A stretch of 64,000 nucleotides of DNA from Rhabditophanes sp. KR3021. Its lineage: Eukaryota > Nematoda > Chromadorea > Rhabditida > Alloionematidae. The stretch spans positions 1-64,000 of the forward strand of contig CAUJLY010000002.1 in the NCBI GenBank assembly GCA_963281155.1, in the 5' to 3' direction. Under the pieces are notes generated by a model. That model searched no databases. It worked only from the letters and a program-made list of their open reading frames with translations, and was not told the DNA's origin. Within the stretch, counting starts at the first letter, position 1, and every line of letters starts with the position of its first letter. The translations under genes were made by a program, and so were the position numbers. Below are positions 20,606-30,443 of the stretch, one piece after another.

Positions 20606-21223
20606 ATTAGATAATGTGAAATTGTGAATTTAATTAAAACGTCAGTAAAACTTATTATGAATATTTAAAATAATATTCTTTAGAAAGTATTTTTTATTAA
20701 ATTACAAACTGAAGAAAATATGTTTATAAAAATTAGTTTATTATAAATAAACAAAATCAAAAATTACAATAAGTATCGTTATTTTGCAAATATAATTTGT
20801 TGTGTTGAAAACATTTTTATGATATTAATCCTTATTATGTCATCTTTTAAATTCATCATCTAAATATTATTTTGTTTTTAATTAAAAAATAATGTTGCCC
20901 CAACAACAAACACATAATTTATTATTCTTAATGAATTTACAAAAATGAATGAAGTCGATGCCGGTTTATAACCTATGAATGTTTTATCTAATAATACAGT
21001 GTCTACTACATTTTGAATAATTTCATTCGATTTTTCAAGTCTATACTGTCCGGTGATTACTACAAATAAGAGATCGACCATACGAACAACATTTGAACAA
21101 TACATAATTTTTTCTTTTAAAGTTGTATGAAATAAAGATTCGCCTTTGTTGAACAAACTATTTTTCCGAATAACTAAATCAATGAAAAAAATAGTGTCTG
21201 CAATTATCACTGCATATTTACTA

Positions 21224-22953
21224 CCATCACCATTATGCCTCTAGTGGAAATACACTTTTTGAGGAATGACTTCAAAATCATAAAAATCGATTTTTTTTTA
21301 AATGCCTGTTATTTGATTGTCATCGTTACCCCAAAAAACTTTAGATACCCATTTTGTTCGTCCTTTCAAGCTCTAAAAGATGGTGTAAACAGATTTTTAA
21401 AACGCTTTGTTTTTTTTAATTTTATGAAAGTGCTCAAAAGCAGATAAAATTTTCGTTTGTAACATTTTTTTTTACAGTTCAAATTAACTTTTGAATACAT
21501 CATTAGATGTAATTTTTAATGCTGATTTGAATGAGTATAGTTTCAGCAAAATCATATGTCAGAAAAAAAAGTTATGATTATTTTTGTATAAGGTGAAAAT
21601 TAATGTTTTTTAGACTTTTTTCTATTTTATTGTACAAATAAAGATGTTAAAAACATTAAAATAATAATAATAAATTTAAATTATAAACAAACAAAAACAA
21701 TAAAAATGACTAAGTTTTTGGCGTTTCGTCAAATAATTTGTGTCTAAAAGTATGTTGAAAAACAAAAAATAGTAGTCCTTCTTCATGCTCCAACGCTGCA
21801 ACTCTATTAGTATCCCGGTGCATGTATCCATGGATGTTCTCGGAACATTGATCACTGAAGAAGCTGACACATCTTAATCTCTGAACCTGGGGCATAAAGT
21901 GATCCAACAACATATGTAAATATGGAGACACTTTAACATCTTTACAAACTTCAAGCTTTGTTATCCGTTTAATACCATTGATGGCATTATCCATAGCTAC
22001 TAACTGTTCATCAGTAAGTTCATTTGGGCCAGATAGATGGCTAATGATAGCGAGATATTCAAGAATTTGCTTCATAGCTACTATAATTCCACCATTAGCA
22101 AATCCATATCTTGAACATTCTTGAGTACCTTTGCGGCAGATTTCCCTGAAAACTTCTGCCAATATTGTGCTGCTGGTGTTGACAAATCAAAGAAGTTGCT
22201 GTCCAGTCTTATCTTTTCTTCAGTACTTAGATTCCTTATAAGTACTTCTCTTATAAGGGCAAACACTCTCATTGATAAATGCAATAGAGCTACTAGAATA
22301 TTTTCATAAGGTACTATCTTAAGAAAATCTTCACTGACTTTTGACAATTCATCAGAGTCTTCACCTCGTACTCTAGGTGTTAAAACGAAACTGTAATAGT
22401 TTTTACATGTAACATTACGAATACCATTTCTCTGAAAATAGAATAAAAAATTATAGACTTATATGTAGACTCGATAATACGCAAAAAATAATTTATCTCG
22501 ATCGCGATACAACAAAAATACAGTAATTAATCTTTTAAAACATAAATACATATATTTAAACACTATACTATTTGAGCTAGTATCATAAATAATTCAAAAA
22601 AGACAAAAATAATCATAACTTCTTTTCCTGACATACGATTTTGCTAAAACTATACTCATTTGAATTAGTGTTAAAAACTACATCTAATTATGTACTCAAA
22701 AGTTAATTTAGAAGGTCAAACAAAAATTTTATAAATGTAAGTTTTGTCTGCATTTGATCAGGTCCATAGTATCTTTTGGAACAAAGTTTATTTAAAATCT
22801 ATTTACATTATCTTGTAGAGCTTGAAAAGACGAACAAAATAAGTATAAGTTAAAGCTTTTATTTTAATCTGTTAAAAAGATATGAACTTTTTAAAATCAA
22901 AAAAATTTACACTATAAAAAAGTGTATTTCCACTAGAGGCATAATGGTGAGAG
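21224..22953. mobile_element. TIR transposon with long inverted repeats (element 2)
   Basis: A 1.73-kb element flanked by TA on both sides (21222-21223 and 22954-22955). Imperfect inverted repeats of about 370 bp form each arm (21224-21590 and 22580-22953). Outer ends are CCATCACCATTATGCCTC and, read inward from the other side, CTCTCACCATTATGCCTC. The arms share blocks such as AATTAACTTTTGA and GTTATGATTATTTTTGT. Between them lies only the C-terminal part of the same transposase-like protein found in element 1. The element is a deleted copy that depends on a full relative for movement. Confidence 0.8.
21710..22430 (-). pseudogene. C-terminal part of transposase-like protein (element 2)
   Basis: The exon begins after a good acceptor (CTATTTTCAG) at about 22431. 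It reads RNGIRNVTCKNYYSF ... VPYENILVALLHLSM, as in PENIVTPSLHVFM of element 1, then YWQKFSGKSAAKVL. A frameshift near 22110 leads to the final block with YLHMLLDHFMPQVQRL and SFFSDQCSENIHGYMHRDTN. The (S/D)Q..EN.H block aligns with SEQGGENQH of element 1. The N-terminal coiled coil and the GDxGxxxTKF region are absent. Confidence 0.7.
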
Positions 22954-23331
22954 TACATATTACATTTGTAAAAGTTTTAGAAAGTAAGCCAAATTTGTAT
23001 GAGCAAAATGCCAATCGTTCAAGATCAAGCAATATAAATAAAGATTGATTAACCTTCTTACGCTTCTTATTCTATGGAATTTAAATAACATTAAATATTT
23101 GCACTAATTACATATTATATTTTAAATATTGTTTTCATTTTTGATGACAAATATAGTTGTATATTATGTGCTGTTTAATAATTAAATATTTTAAATTTCC
23201 ATTGAACGAAGTCTTTTGACACTAAAAATGTGTGTTGGTCAATGACTTGCATACTATCGATGGTAACCCATTCGAGCTGGCGTACCCAAAAGTCTCTCTA
23301 TTTTAAATAAATTGTGTTGATATGCATTATC

Positions 23332-23449
23332 GCTTACGCTCATATCATGTTGAAAGCACCTCATCCCGTTCGATCTGAGAAGTGAATCAACTTCGAGCTA
23401 CCTTAGTACTTGGATCGGAGACGTCCTGGGAATCCGTAGTGGTGTAAGC
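23332..23449 (+). rRNA. 5S rRNA, dispersed copy
   Basis: A complete 118-nt 5S rRNA gene outside the rDNA array, identical over its full length to the two spacer copies and followed by CTTTTTG, a polymerase III terminator. The flanks are unrelated to the rDNA spacer, so it did not arrive as part of a spacer fragment; only the gene itself matches. It should be transcribable from its internal promoter. Confidence 0.95.
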
Positions 23450-24056
23450 TTTTTGCATAATAAACATTACATTCTTTTTATAACATCAATTTAGTTTGCA
23501 ATTAGTTAGCTACATAATAAGTGTCAAAGATAATATTTTATTGCTGTAAATTAATCTACTGCGTATTTATATAAAAGTTGATAACTAAAATAAAGGTAAA
23601 TAAATGTCCATTATTCTAATTCTGTTACACAACTTTGGAGCGAGGTTAAAAGTATCTCTTATAAAAAGAATTTAGAGTCTGAAAAGAGATTGCAAAGGTT
23701 TGATCAAGTTCATATTCAATTTTGTCGATAATTTAGTTATTGTGTGGCTAATTAATAACTGCAATTTAAGCAATTAACTATTCAAATAACTTTTATTGTG
23801 CACTATTTGCCTTAAATATTTTGAACAATTATCTTTGTCTTCATTTGTTATTTATTTGGATGTCGACAAAACATACCCGTGGATATCCATTCTTCTTACT
23901 GGAAATGTATTTACTGGTTGTTACTATTATCCCATTGTTTTTAGTTAAAAACATCTTTAACTCTCTAATTTAGGTGGAAATGGAATAAAAGAGTGAAAAA
24001 GTGTTATTCGGTGATGAAAGTGGTTAGCTTCTATTTAATCCAATGAACCAAAAATA
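23450..24056. other. Intergenic, no gene recognised
   Basis: AT-rich spacer between the 5S gene and the tRNA-Asp relic. No conserved frame or repeat was seen. Confidence 0.6.
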
Positions 24057-24129
24057 CTCCCAGCCAGGGAATCGAACCCTGGTCTCGCACGTGACAGGCG
24101 CGGATACTCATCATAGGTAATGCCTCCAG
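24057..24129 (-). pseudogene. tRNA-Asp(GTC) pseudogene
   Basis: On the minus strand the anticodon arm (CGCGC CTGTCAC GTGCG, anticodon GTC), T arm (CCAGGGTTCGATTCCCTGG) and 3' acceptor strand CTGGGAG are intact and fit eukaryotic tRNA-Asp. The 5' acceptor strand (CTGGAGG) does not pair with the 3' strand, and the D arm (GCATTACCTATGATGAGTA) is altered. The molecule could not fold properly, so I call it a decayed copy. Confidence 0.75.
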
Positions 24130-25505
24130 TTTGACCCAAAAATTAAAAAAAATTTACAAATTTAGTCACAATACAACAAAAACAACTTTAAACTAGCTTA
24201 TCTTAAACATTTATTATTACATCAATAATAATCAAGGAAGGCATAATATTGAACAGTACACCATTATTTAACTGTGTCTATTGCAGAAGAGGCAAATTAT
24301 AAGATTGGACTATGCTACAAGTTTGACTTTAAATTGTATTTCATTGATTGACTAAATTTAATGAGATGTGGAAATCCCTATGCAAAATGAAGAATATATT
24401 TTATTTTTGCTTCAATTCAAAATATAAAATGTTTGTATTCCATTAAAGCAAGTATCGAGGTAGTAGATAATTATAAGATTGAATCATTGAAGTCTCCTGT
24501 TTAGCATGTACTCGAAATATTTGGTGGTGATGCCATTATTTTGAATGATATTGCTGCAGATCATCTGGAGTTACTTAATTTTACATAAGGATCAATCATA
24601 TAAAAGAAACTAGTGATGATTCTAATGAAACATTCCATAAGCAACTCCTGAGTAAATTGTCCTTAGTTTTTTAATAATATCATGGAGTTTATTTAAAGTT
24701 GAATGACACAGTGATATTTCTTTATTAATACAAATTATCGCGTTAATTGGACTAATTTTGATCTTGAAGATGATCAAACAGTGAGTTTGTTTTTTAATTC
24801 AACAACTGATTCAGATTTTTATTATACGAAGGATTGCTGCGTGTGAGAACTTGACCAATCTCAAAGTCGACCTTGCTGGATTAGTATAAAGGTGGTGTCG
24901 AACATGAATTTTAAATGTATTATTATTAACCAGAAAGGCTAACATTATAAAAAGAAAGAATGTACTAAATGGATATTCATCAAAACTCAAATGTAGTTAA
25001 TTTCAATATAATAATACAAGCCGTTTAAACAACATATGTAATTGGCCTAATTGTACAAAATTGATAATACGAAACTACTTGCATTCTTGATCATAAAGGA
25101 TCGGAAATGATTTAGACCGCTCAAATAATGTAGAAAATAAATATGTTTACAATAACAAGGAATCAATGGAAAAACACTTTGTTTGAATCTAATTAAACAC
25201 ATTCAATTCATTTATTGAAGCTTAAAACTGTTTATATTCAATGATTAGTGTCAAACGATTAAGCTATTCACTAAATATAATCATGTTTGCATCAATGAAT
25301 TCAGTTTTTTGAGATTTTTACTCTGAAACGGACTTACAAGTACGAGTCTCAAACAACATATCAAGAATCTAATAAAAGGACAACATATGGATGAACTAGG
25401 ACTTTTTATAGATAACTTGCTTTTCCCAATTAATATGCTCAATAAACAAACTTTCCTGCTATTTAAGGAGAAGTTTTTTATGCATTTTACATCATTCATT
25501 AAACA
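24130..25505. other. Intergenic, no gene recognised
   Basis: AT-rich region upstream of the cysteine-repeat gene. Frames looked coding-like only if stop codons were ignored, and stop density is that of random sequence. A TATTTAAG motif at about 25460 may be the TATA element of the next gene. Confidence 0.5.
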
Positions 25506-26114
25506 ATGAAAACTACAATCTTTCTAACTCTAGCCTTTATTGGCATCATTTTTATGCCACATGGTGGCCAAGCGGGAGTTCCTGTGAGTAGAAACTATTA
25601 AATTGGAAAACATTAATTACATTTTTAGACCCTACCTAATCAAGAAAAAGACTGCGAGAAAGACAGACAAGGCGTACTTCAGTGTGTTGTTGCATGTGCA
25701 AAGAGTAGTGTATGCGTGGGAGTTGATTGTCTTACATCAAACAAAGATCTAGTTGCCTGTGTTCTTAAATGTGTCACAGGAATGGCATGTGCCGAAAAAG
25801 TTTCTGACCCCGCCAATTGCGCAAAGGAGAAGGCTGGTTTGCTTACTTGTGTAGAAGCGTGTGTAAAAGTTGATACATGTACTGGACTCGATTGCCTCCT
25901 TAAAAATAATGGTCTGATTGAATGTGTCTTAAAGTGCGTATTGGGGATGAATTGTCCTAAACAAGCATGCCCTACATCAAACCAAAAGAGTGAGGAATGT
26001 GAGAAACTTTGCGATGCACAATGCGTAAAGGCTCATCCTTGCAAAGGAAAGGATTGTTCTGCACAAACTGCATGTCAAGCCCAATGTGACAAGAAATGTG
26101 ACACCGCTAAGTAA
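25506..26114 (+). CDS. Secreted cysteine-repeat protein
   Basis: Two exons, 25506-25583 and 25629-26114, separated by a 45-bp intron (GTGAGT...TTTTAG), encode 187 residues. A signal peptide (MKTTIFLTLAFIGIIFMPHG) is followed by repeated units with the pattern C...G.DCL..N..L..CVLKCV.GM.C. Two clear copies are VGVDCLTSNKDLVACVLKCV and TGLDCLLKNNGLIECVLKCV. About 30 cysteines suggest a stable extracellular fold. It resembles no family I can name and could be an antimicrobial, cuticle or digestive-tract protein. Likely highly expressed: many GTT/GTC and AAG codons and a TATA-like TATTTAAG 46 bp upstream of the ATG. Confidence 0.8.
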
Positions 26115-27150
26115 ATTGAACGAAGATGAAGTAAAAAACAATTTTTTGATCAAAAAATCACCAATTATAATATTTTGAACCCCTACATACTATTGTAATA
26201 TACCTATTTTCACACGTGAAATAAATTCTGCATACCATACGATTAATATAATTTAATAAGCCAGAGTTCCTAAATTACTAATTAATTATATTTTGAATTA
26301 ACGTCTTTGCTTTTTGACAAAGCAATTGACTTCGGATATTGTAGGCAGCTTCATAAATAATGGAGAGATAATATTTTCCTAGCCAATTTACAATTAGTGC
26401 AGATAAGGCGATTGTATCCTTTTAAATGGCGGTAAGTTGAAAACAGACTCTCCATCAAAAACAAATGTTTCAGTATATTTCGAAACTATTGTATCTTTAA
26501 CAACTTTTTTTAATCAAAAATAGAATTTCAAAAACTTCTGTTGTGATATTTAAATATTATTTTTGAATTTAGTTTAATAAAGTGACTATTCTAAGTTTGG
26601 TTGTACTCTTTCTCTCATTTTAACTGTTAAAGCATCTCCAAATGAGGATGAATGTGGTGAGAAATTAATACCCTCACCACTCTTAAACATGGCTCAAAAG
26701 AACAGTTTAATGCATCTTATACGATCTTTGAAGGGCTACAAGATGGCATAACCATTTTTTAAATTAATTTGTATTACAAAGTTACACCTTTACTTAAACC
26801 TCGCTTTATCAGCCAAAGATCGTTTTTCTGCAACAAAACAAACGAAGTTCAATCAAATGAGTTATTCCAAGTTGCCACTAAATATAATATTATTCATATA
26901 ACTCATATAACTCATATATAAAGAATGGCTTTGATAGAAACAGTGATCGTTTTAATATTTGCCATTTATTGTTTTTACATGTTTAATATACATATTTTAG
27001 CTTAAAACATAATATTAAGTTATGTTATTTAAGATGTGATGATTCATAGCATCTAAGTAACAAAGGCATTTAAATTATCTGAAATATATGAGGCAGTTTA
27101 CAACGACTTATGGCAAACAATTGTCAAGCCCACTACGTGAGTTATTTGTC
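26115..27150. other. Intergenic, no gene recognised
   Basis: AT-rich spacer between two secreted-protein genes. It holds the 3' end of the first gene (AATAAA at about 26220) and the promoter of the next. No other coding sequence is visible. Confidence 0.6.
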
Positions 27151-27152
27151 TC

Positions 27153-27160
27153 TATAAAAG
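27153..27160 (+). promoter_or_regulatory. TATA box of the YP-repeat gene
   Basis: TATAAAAG, a perfect TATA box, lies 44 bp before the ATG at 27204. Spacing allows a short 5' leader of about 15-20 bases. Confidence 0.75.
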
Positions 27161-27203
27161 CGAGAATTTTTAAGAAACAGCATATTCCTTAATTTGTTCA
27201 ATT

Positions 27204-27798
27204 ATGAAATTCCTCTCTATTGTCCCATTTGTCGTTGGTTCAACTGGTTTAATGGCTCTTCAAAGGTAAAAAATAATTTCCATTTAAATAGTCACATTTT
27301 AGTGCCCAATTGGAGAACCAGCCAATTACTGGTCAAGTTGCTCTTGAAGCTGAATTGCATTCACAATATTTTGAAGATCCTCTTGCGGATCGAATTTTGG
27401 TAGGACAGAACATGAAAAGAGAAGTCGCTGATCCAGTTTTTGCTTCATATGCCGCTGAAAGATCAAAAAGGGCTACTTATCCCGATGATAACGGTAATTA
27501 TCCCGATGCCAACGGTAGATATCCAGATGCCAACGGTAGATACCCAGATGATCAAGGCAGATACCCAGATGCTCAAGGCAGATACCCAAGATCCATCAAC
27601 GCTGGTACACCAAATGCTGAAGGTTTTTATCCCAATGCTAAGGGTGAATATCCAGAAAACGGTTTTTATCCCGATGCTAATGGTTTATACCCAAAAAACG
27701 GTTACTATCCCAATGATAAGGGTGAATATCCGGATAAAAACGGTAGATATCCCAATCCTAAGGGCCAATATCCGGACGATAACGGTAGATACCCTTAA
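27204..27798 (+). CDS. Secreted protein with YP(D/N)xxGR tandem repeats
   Basis: Exons 27204-27265 and 27303-27798 with a 37-bp intron (GTAAAA...TTTTAG) give 185 residues. A signal peptide (MKFLSIVPFVVGSTGLMA) is followed by an acidic propeptide-like part containing the dibasic sites MKR and SKR. From about residue 80 to the end it is a repeat of roughly 7 residues, such as YPDANGR, YPDDQGR, YPNAKGE and YPENGF. Tyr-Pro every seventh residue suggests an elongated, possibly cross-linked extracellular material (cuticle, eggshell or glue) or many small peptides. The dibasic sites make a processed precursor possible. No family recognised. Confidence 0.8.
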
Positions 27799-27980
27799 AG
27801 ATTAATAATGTCAGCACGAAATTAATGAAATGAATAATTTTAAAATGCATTTATTTTAGTTTTGTAAAAAGTTATTTTTAATCAAATAAATATGCATGTT
27901 CTTTAATCAAGATGATATATTAAATATTTTGGAGTGATCAGGGAAAATTAAAATAAAATTTGTAAATAGTTGCTATATTG

Positions 27981-28103
27981 TTAACTTGCAAGCATAGAAT
28001 TATAGAATATGATGGCTAAAGAGAAAAGAATAATAGGTGCTGGTGAGCCTCCTTTAACTGGAGCAGCAAAAGTAGCTCCAATGAGCATATATTTAACTTG
28101 CAT
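27981..28103 (-). CDS. Small hydrophobic peptide gene (40 residues)
   Basis: Minus-strand ATG at 28103 to TAA at 27981. The peptide starts MQVKYMLIGATFAAPVKGGS and ends with a hydrophobic stretch, PIILFSLAIIFYNSMLAS. A TATAAATA box lies about 51 bp upstream, the same arrangement as neighbouring secreted-protein genes, and this is the main support. The peptide could be a membrane-anchored or GPI-signal-like product. It is too short for family assignment, and it may instead be a relic of a larger gene. Confidence 0.4.
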   Translation of the reverse strand: MQVKYMLIGATFAAPVKGGSPAPIILFSLAIIFYNSMLAS

Positions 28104-28153
28104 GATGAAGAGTGAATTCTAGGAATGATATAAGTTATATGTGATTCTCAAAC

Positions 28154-28161
28154 TATTTATA
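28154..28161 (-). promoter_or_regulatory. TATA box of the 40-residue peptide gene
   Basis: TATAAATA on the minus strand, 51 bp before the ATG at 28103. Confidence 0.5.
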
Positions 28162-28431
28162 CTATTATACTCGATGACTTCCACCTGCTCTTTATCACTT
28201 TAGCTTGAGTCCAATTAGTGCTTTATGACTTGCACAAACTACAAATTATTTGATTAGCTTAGTGTGGGATTTTCGATCAGTCATTTTAACATCACACAAC
28301 TATTTCACGCCATTTACTTCCTGATTAAACTAAGTAATTCATCAGATTATTACAAATTTATAACATTTACGTATCAACATATGATGTTTTAATGAAGTGT
28401 TTATTTTCTAAGTAAGACAATTGTTTATAAG

Positions 28432-29952
28432 TTAGCATCCACAGAGTTGTTCGATTGATCCCCAGATTCCAATCTTGATGGAATAAACCTTGGTTTTTCT
28501 GGTTGCATAGTAGACAACGTAAGCGTTAATACGGGAAATGATTTCAGTGATTTTAAGTGCAGCTGTTGGGAAGGCAGTGTTGTCATTAATAACTTCAACA
28601 GTGAATTTAACACAGAAGTTCTTCCAGACGTTCTTTTCAGAGATGGTCCATCCCGTCATTTGAGTGGTGGAGCTAGTGTAGATGACTGAGAATCCACTGG
28701 CATCCACAGTCAATACATTTGAAGCAGCATGGGAACATCCTCCGCTGTAAGGTTCATAAGTGGTAGTGGGAACTACTGTTGTTGTGATAACTTCAGTGGT
28801 AGTAACAGCTTCAGTTGTTGTGATGGCTTCAGTTGTGGTAATAGACTCGGTGGTAGAAGGAGCAACGGTTGATGGAAGAATGAGATACTCCTCTGGCCAG
28901 CAATTTTGGGACTCACAGAATAAGAACATGTTGATGAAATCTTCGAAACAGCCGAATTCAGCAGAGATTTGGAAGTTAAGGAGGATTTGTTTCAAGAAAC
29001 CATAAGTCTTGCAGAAGATGTGGTATTCTTTCATGATCAGTTTCATCTTTTGTTGGATGGAAAGTCCTTCCATTTGAATAACGAAGGTCATTCTGTCGAG
29101 GAAAGCTTTGAGTGCTTGTCTCCCACTGGTTGAGATCACAATAGTAGTGTCTTTGACACAAGCCAACAGAGAATTGTACAAGAATGAAAGTGGGGATCCA
29201 TTCAACAAGACAGTGACTTGGGTGGCACGGTAATATTGGCAGGAGATTTCGAAGAAAGCTTCGAATGAATAGAACCCTTCGATTTCAATCTCCATGAGAA
29301 TGCTCTTGCATTCTGGGTAGTCGACGGTGAATTTTTGAATAAGAACGTAGATGTCAGTCATTCTGATGTTAATATCAATTTCAGTGTTGCTGAGTAATTG
29401 GAGGAGGTATTCAATGAATAGATCAAAGGCAGCTTTATTTGGGAATAGATGTCTGTATTTTTGAAGACTAATGATGATACTAAAGTTTCCAGACTCATTA
29501 ACTTCAAGAACTGAGTCGCATTTGTCGTCAGCAATTTGGATTCCGACTTGGAAAAGATCGGCGAAACATCCCCATGATCCAATCTGGAAGTACTTGAATT
29601 TAACTTGGAAGTGGCTGTATTTGAGGAAGAATTTCTTGATCTTGAATGAGGCAATTGACACAATATCAAAAGAAGTGTAATTGTTTGAAGCGAACAAAGT
29701 AAAGTTCAACTCAAAAATAAATTGGTTGAAGATCAAGATATCAGCAGGGTCAGTGAGTTGGGACGAGCAATTGTAAAGAGATTCAATTAACATGCATTCT
29801 CCAGATGGCCCAGTTTCTTCAACAAGATCCTCAGAGCAATCCTTTTGCTTTTTGTTTCTTTTCCCTTCACTTGATCCAGAACTACTAGAGCTGCCACAAT
29901 AGACAGTCGAAATAGCCAGAGCTAGGAGACAAACGAGAGCAAACTTTTGCAT
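28432..29952 (-). CDS. Secreted mucin-like protein with internal repeats
   Basis: Intronless gene for 506 residues. A signal peptide (MQKFALVCLLALAISTVYC) and a Ser/Gly run (20-29) come first. Three diverged repeats of about 105-110 residues follow, each ending in a related motif: GSWGCFADLFQ, EGFYSFEAFFEIS and AEFGCFEDFINMF. Residues of about 360-405 are a Thr-rich linker (TTTEA/TTTEV steps), a likely site of O-glycosylation. The last 100 residues form a cysteine-containing domain ending KIGIWGSIEQLCGC, which echoes the repeat motif. Several N-glycosylation sites occur. GC content is clearly higher than in the surroundings, suggesting strong expression. It is probably an extracellular or gut-lining protein. 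Confidence 0.85.
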   Translation of the reverse strand: MQKFALVCLLALAISTVYCGSSSSSGSSEGKRNKKQKDCSEDLVEETGPSGECMLIESLYNCSSQLTDPADILIFNQFIFELNFTLFASNNYTSFDIVSIASFKIKKFFLKYSHFQVKFKYFQIGSWGCFADLFQVGIQIADDKCDSVLEVNESGNFSIIISLQKYRHLFPNKAAFDLFIEYLLQLLSNTEIDINIRMTDIYVLIQKFTVDYPECKSILMEIEIEGFYSFEAFFEISCQYYRATQVTVLLNGSPLSFLYNSLLACVKDTTIVISTSGRQALKAFLDRMTFVIQMEGLSIQQKMKLIMKEYHIFCKTYGFLKQILLNFQISAEFGCFEDFINMFLFCESQNCWPEEYLILPSTVAPSTTESITTTEAITTTEAVTTTEVITTTVVPTTTYEPYSGGCSHAASNVLTVDASGFSVIYTSSTTQMTGWTISEKNVWKNFCVKFTVEVINDNTAFPTAALKITEIISRINAYVVYYATRKTKVYSIKIGIWGSIEQLCGC

Positions 29953-29993
29953 TGTTCCAACAAAATAAGTTGTGAAGTAACATTATTTCAGTT

Positions 29994-30003
29994 GTTTATA
30001 AAG
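29994..30003 (-). promoter_or_regulatory. TATA box of the mucin-like gene
   Basis: CTTTATAAAC on the minus strand, about 45-50 bp before the ATG at 29952. Confidence 0.7.
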
Positions 30004-30443
30004 CAATCAAAAGGTTGTTTGTTTCAAGGATTATCAACAATTTAATCGTATTTAGATTGAAATATGATTTAAATCAAATGCCACGTCTATAATTCACTTT
30101 ATTTAACTAAACAAATATGTTTTAAACCTAACTAGAGTCATGCGAGCCTAGATTATAATAACTTTTTTAATATGTACATACTTAATATCATTAAAATATC
30201 TCCTCTACCTGTTAAAAAAATAATCAAAATAATTTTTGTTAAACCAGTCGAATACACGGCTTTTGCCACGTTCATTACAGTTTTTAATGTTCTTTCTAAT
30301 GAGTATAACTTTGAGGTAATATGCCAATTGGTCGCATACAAAAAAATTTGAATACTAGATCACGATGATATTATAATTACGTAAGAATGCTAATTTTAGT
30401 AGTGTAAGTATAAACATTTTACATATTTTTGTCATTTCTTGTA
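30004..30443. other. Intergenic, no gene recognised
   Basis: AT-rich sequence between the divergently placed mucin-like gene and the MULE-type gene. No TIR of the latter could be identified here. Confidence 0.5.

Larger units (their letters stand above)
20878..23071 (-). pseudogene. Receptor-like gene fragment split by element 2
   Basis: Minus-strand coding sequence at 23071-22951 (ends LLSKTFTNVIC) stops at the transposon 21224-22953 and resumes at 21223-20878 (SKYAVIIADTIFFID onward). If the element and one copy of its TA target duplication are removed, the two parts join in frame. The product has hydrophobic stretches and a basic loop typical of a receptor fragment, but I cannot assign it to a family. 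No start or complete seven-helix set is visible, so it was probably already broken. Confidence 0.5.

Noticed and set aside
20439..20627. Plus-strand frame of 62 codons
   Set aside because: Antisense of the first two membrane segments of the receptor pseudogene on the minus strand.
24240..25260. Long frame that looks coding if all three stop codons are read as Gln or Trp
   Set aside because: About 25 stops in 340 codons equals the random rate, it would require an excess of Trp, and another frame of the same stretch looks equally protein-like.
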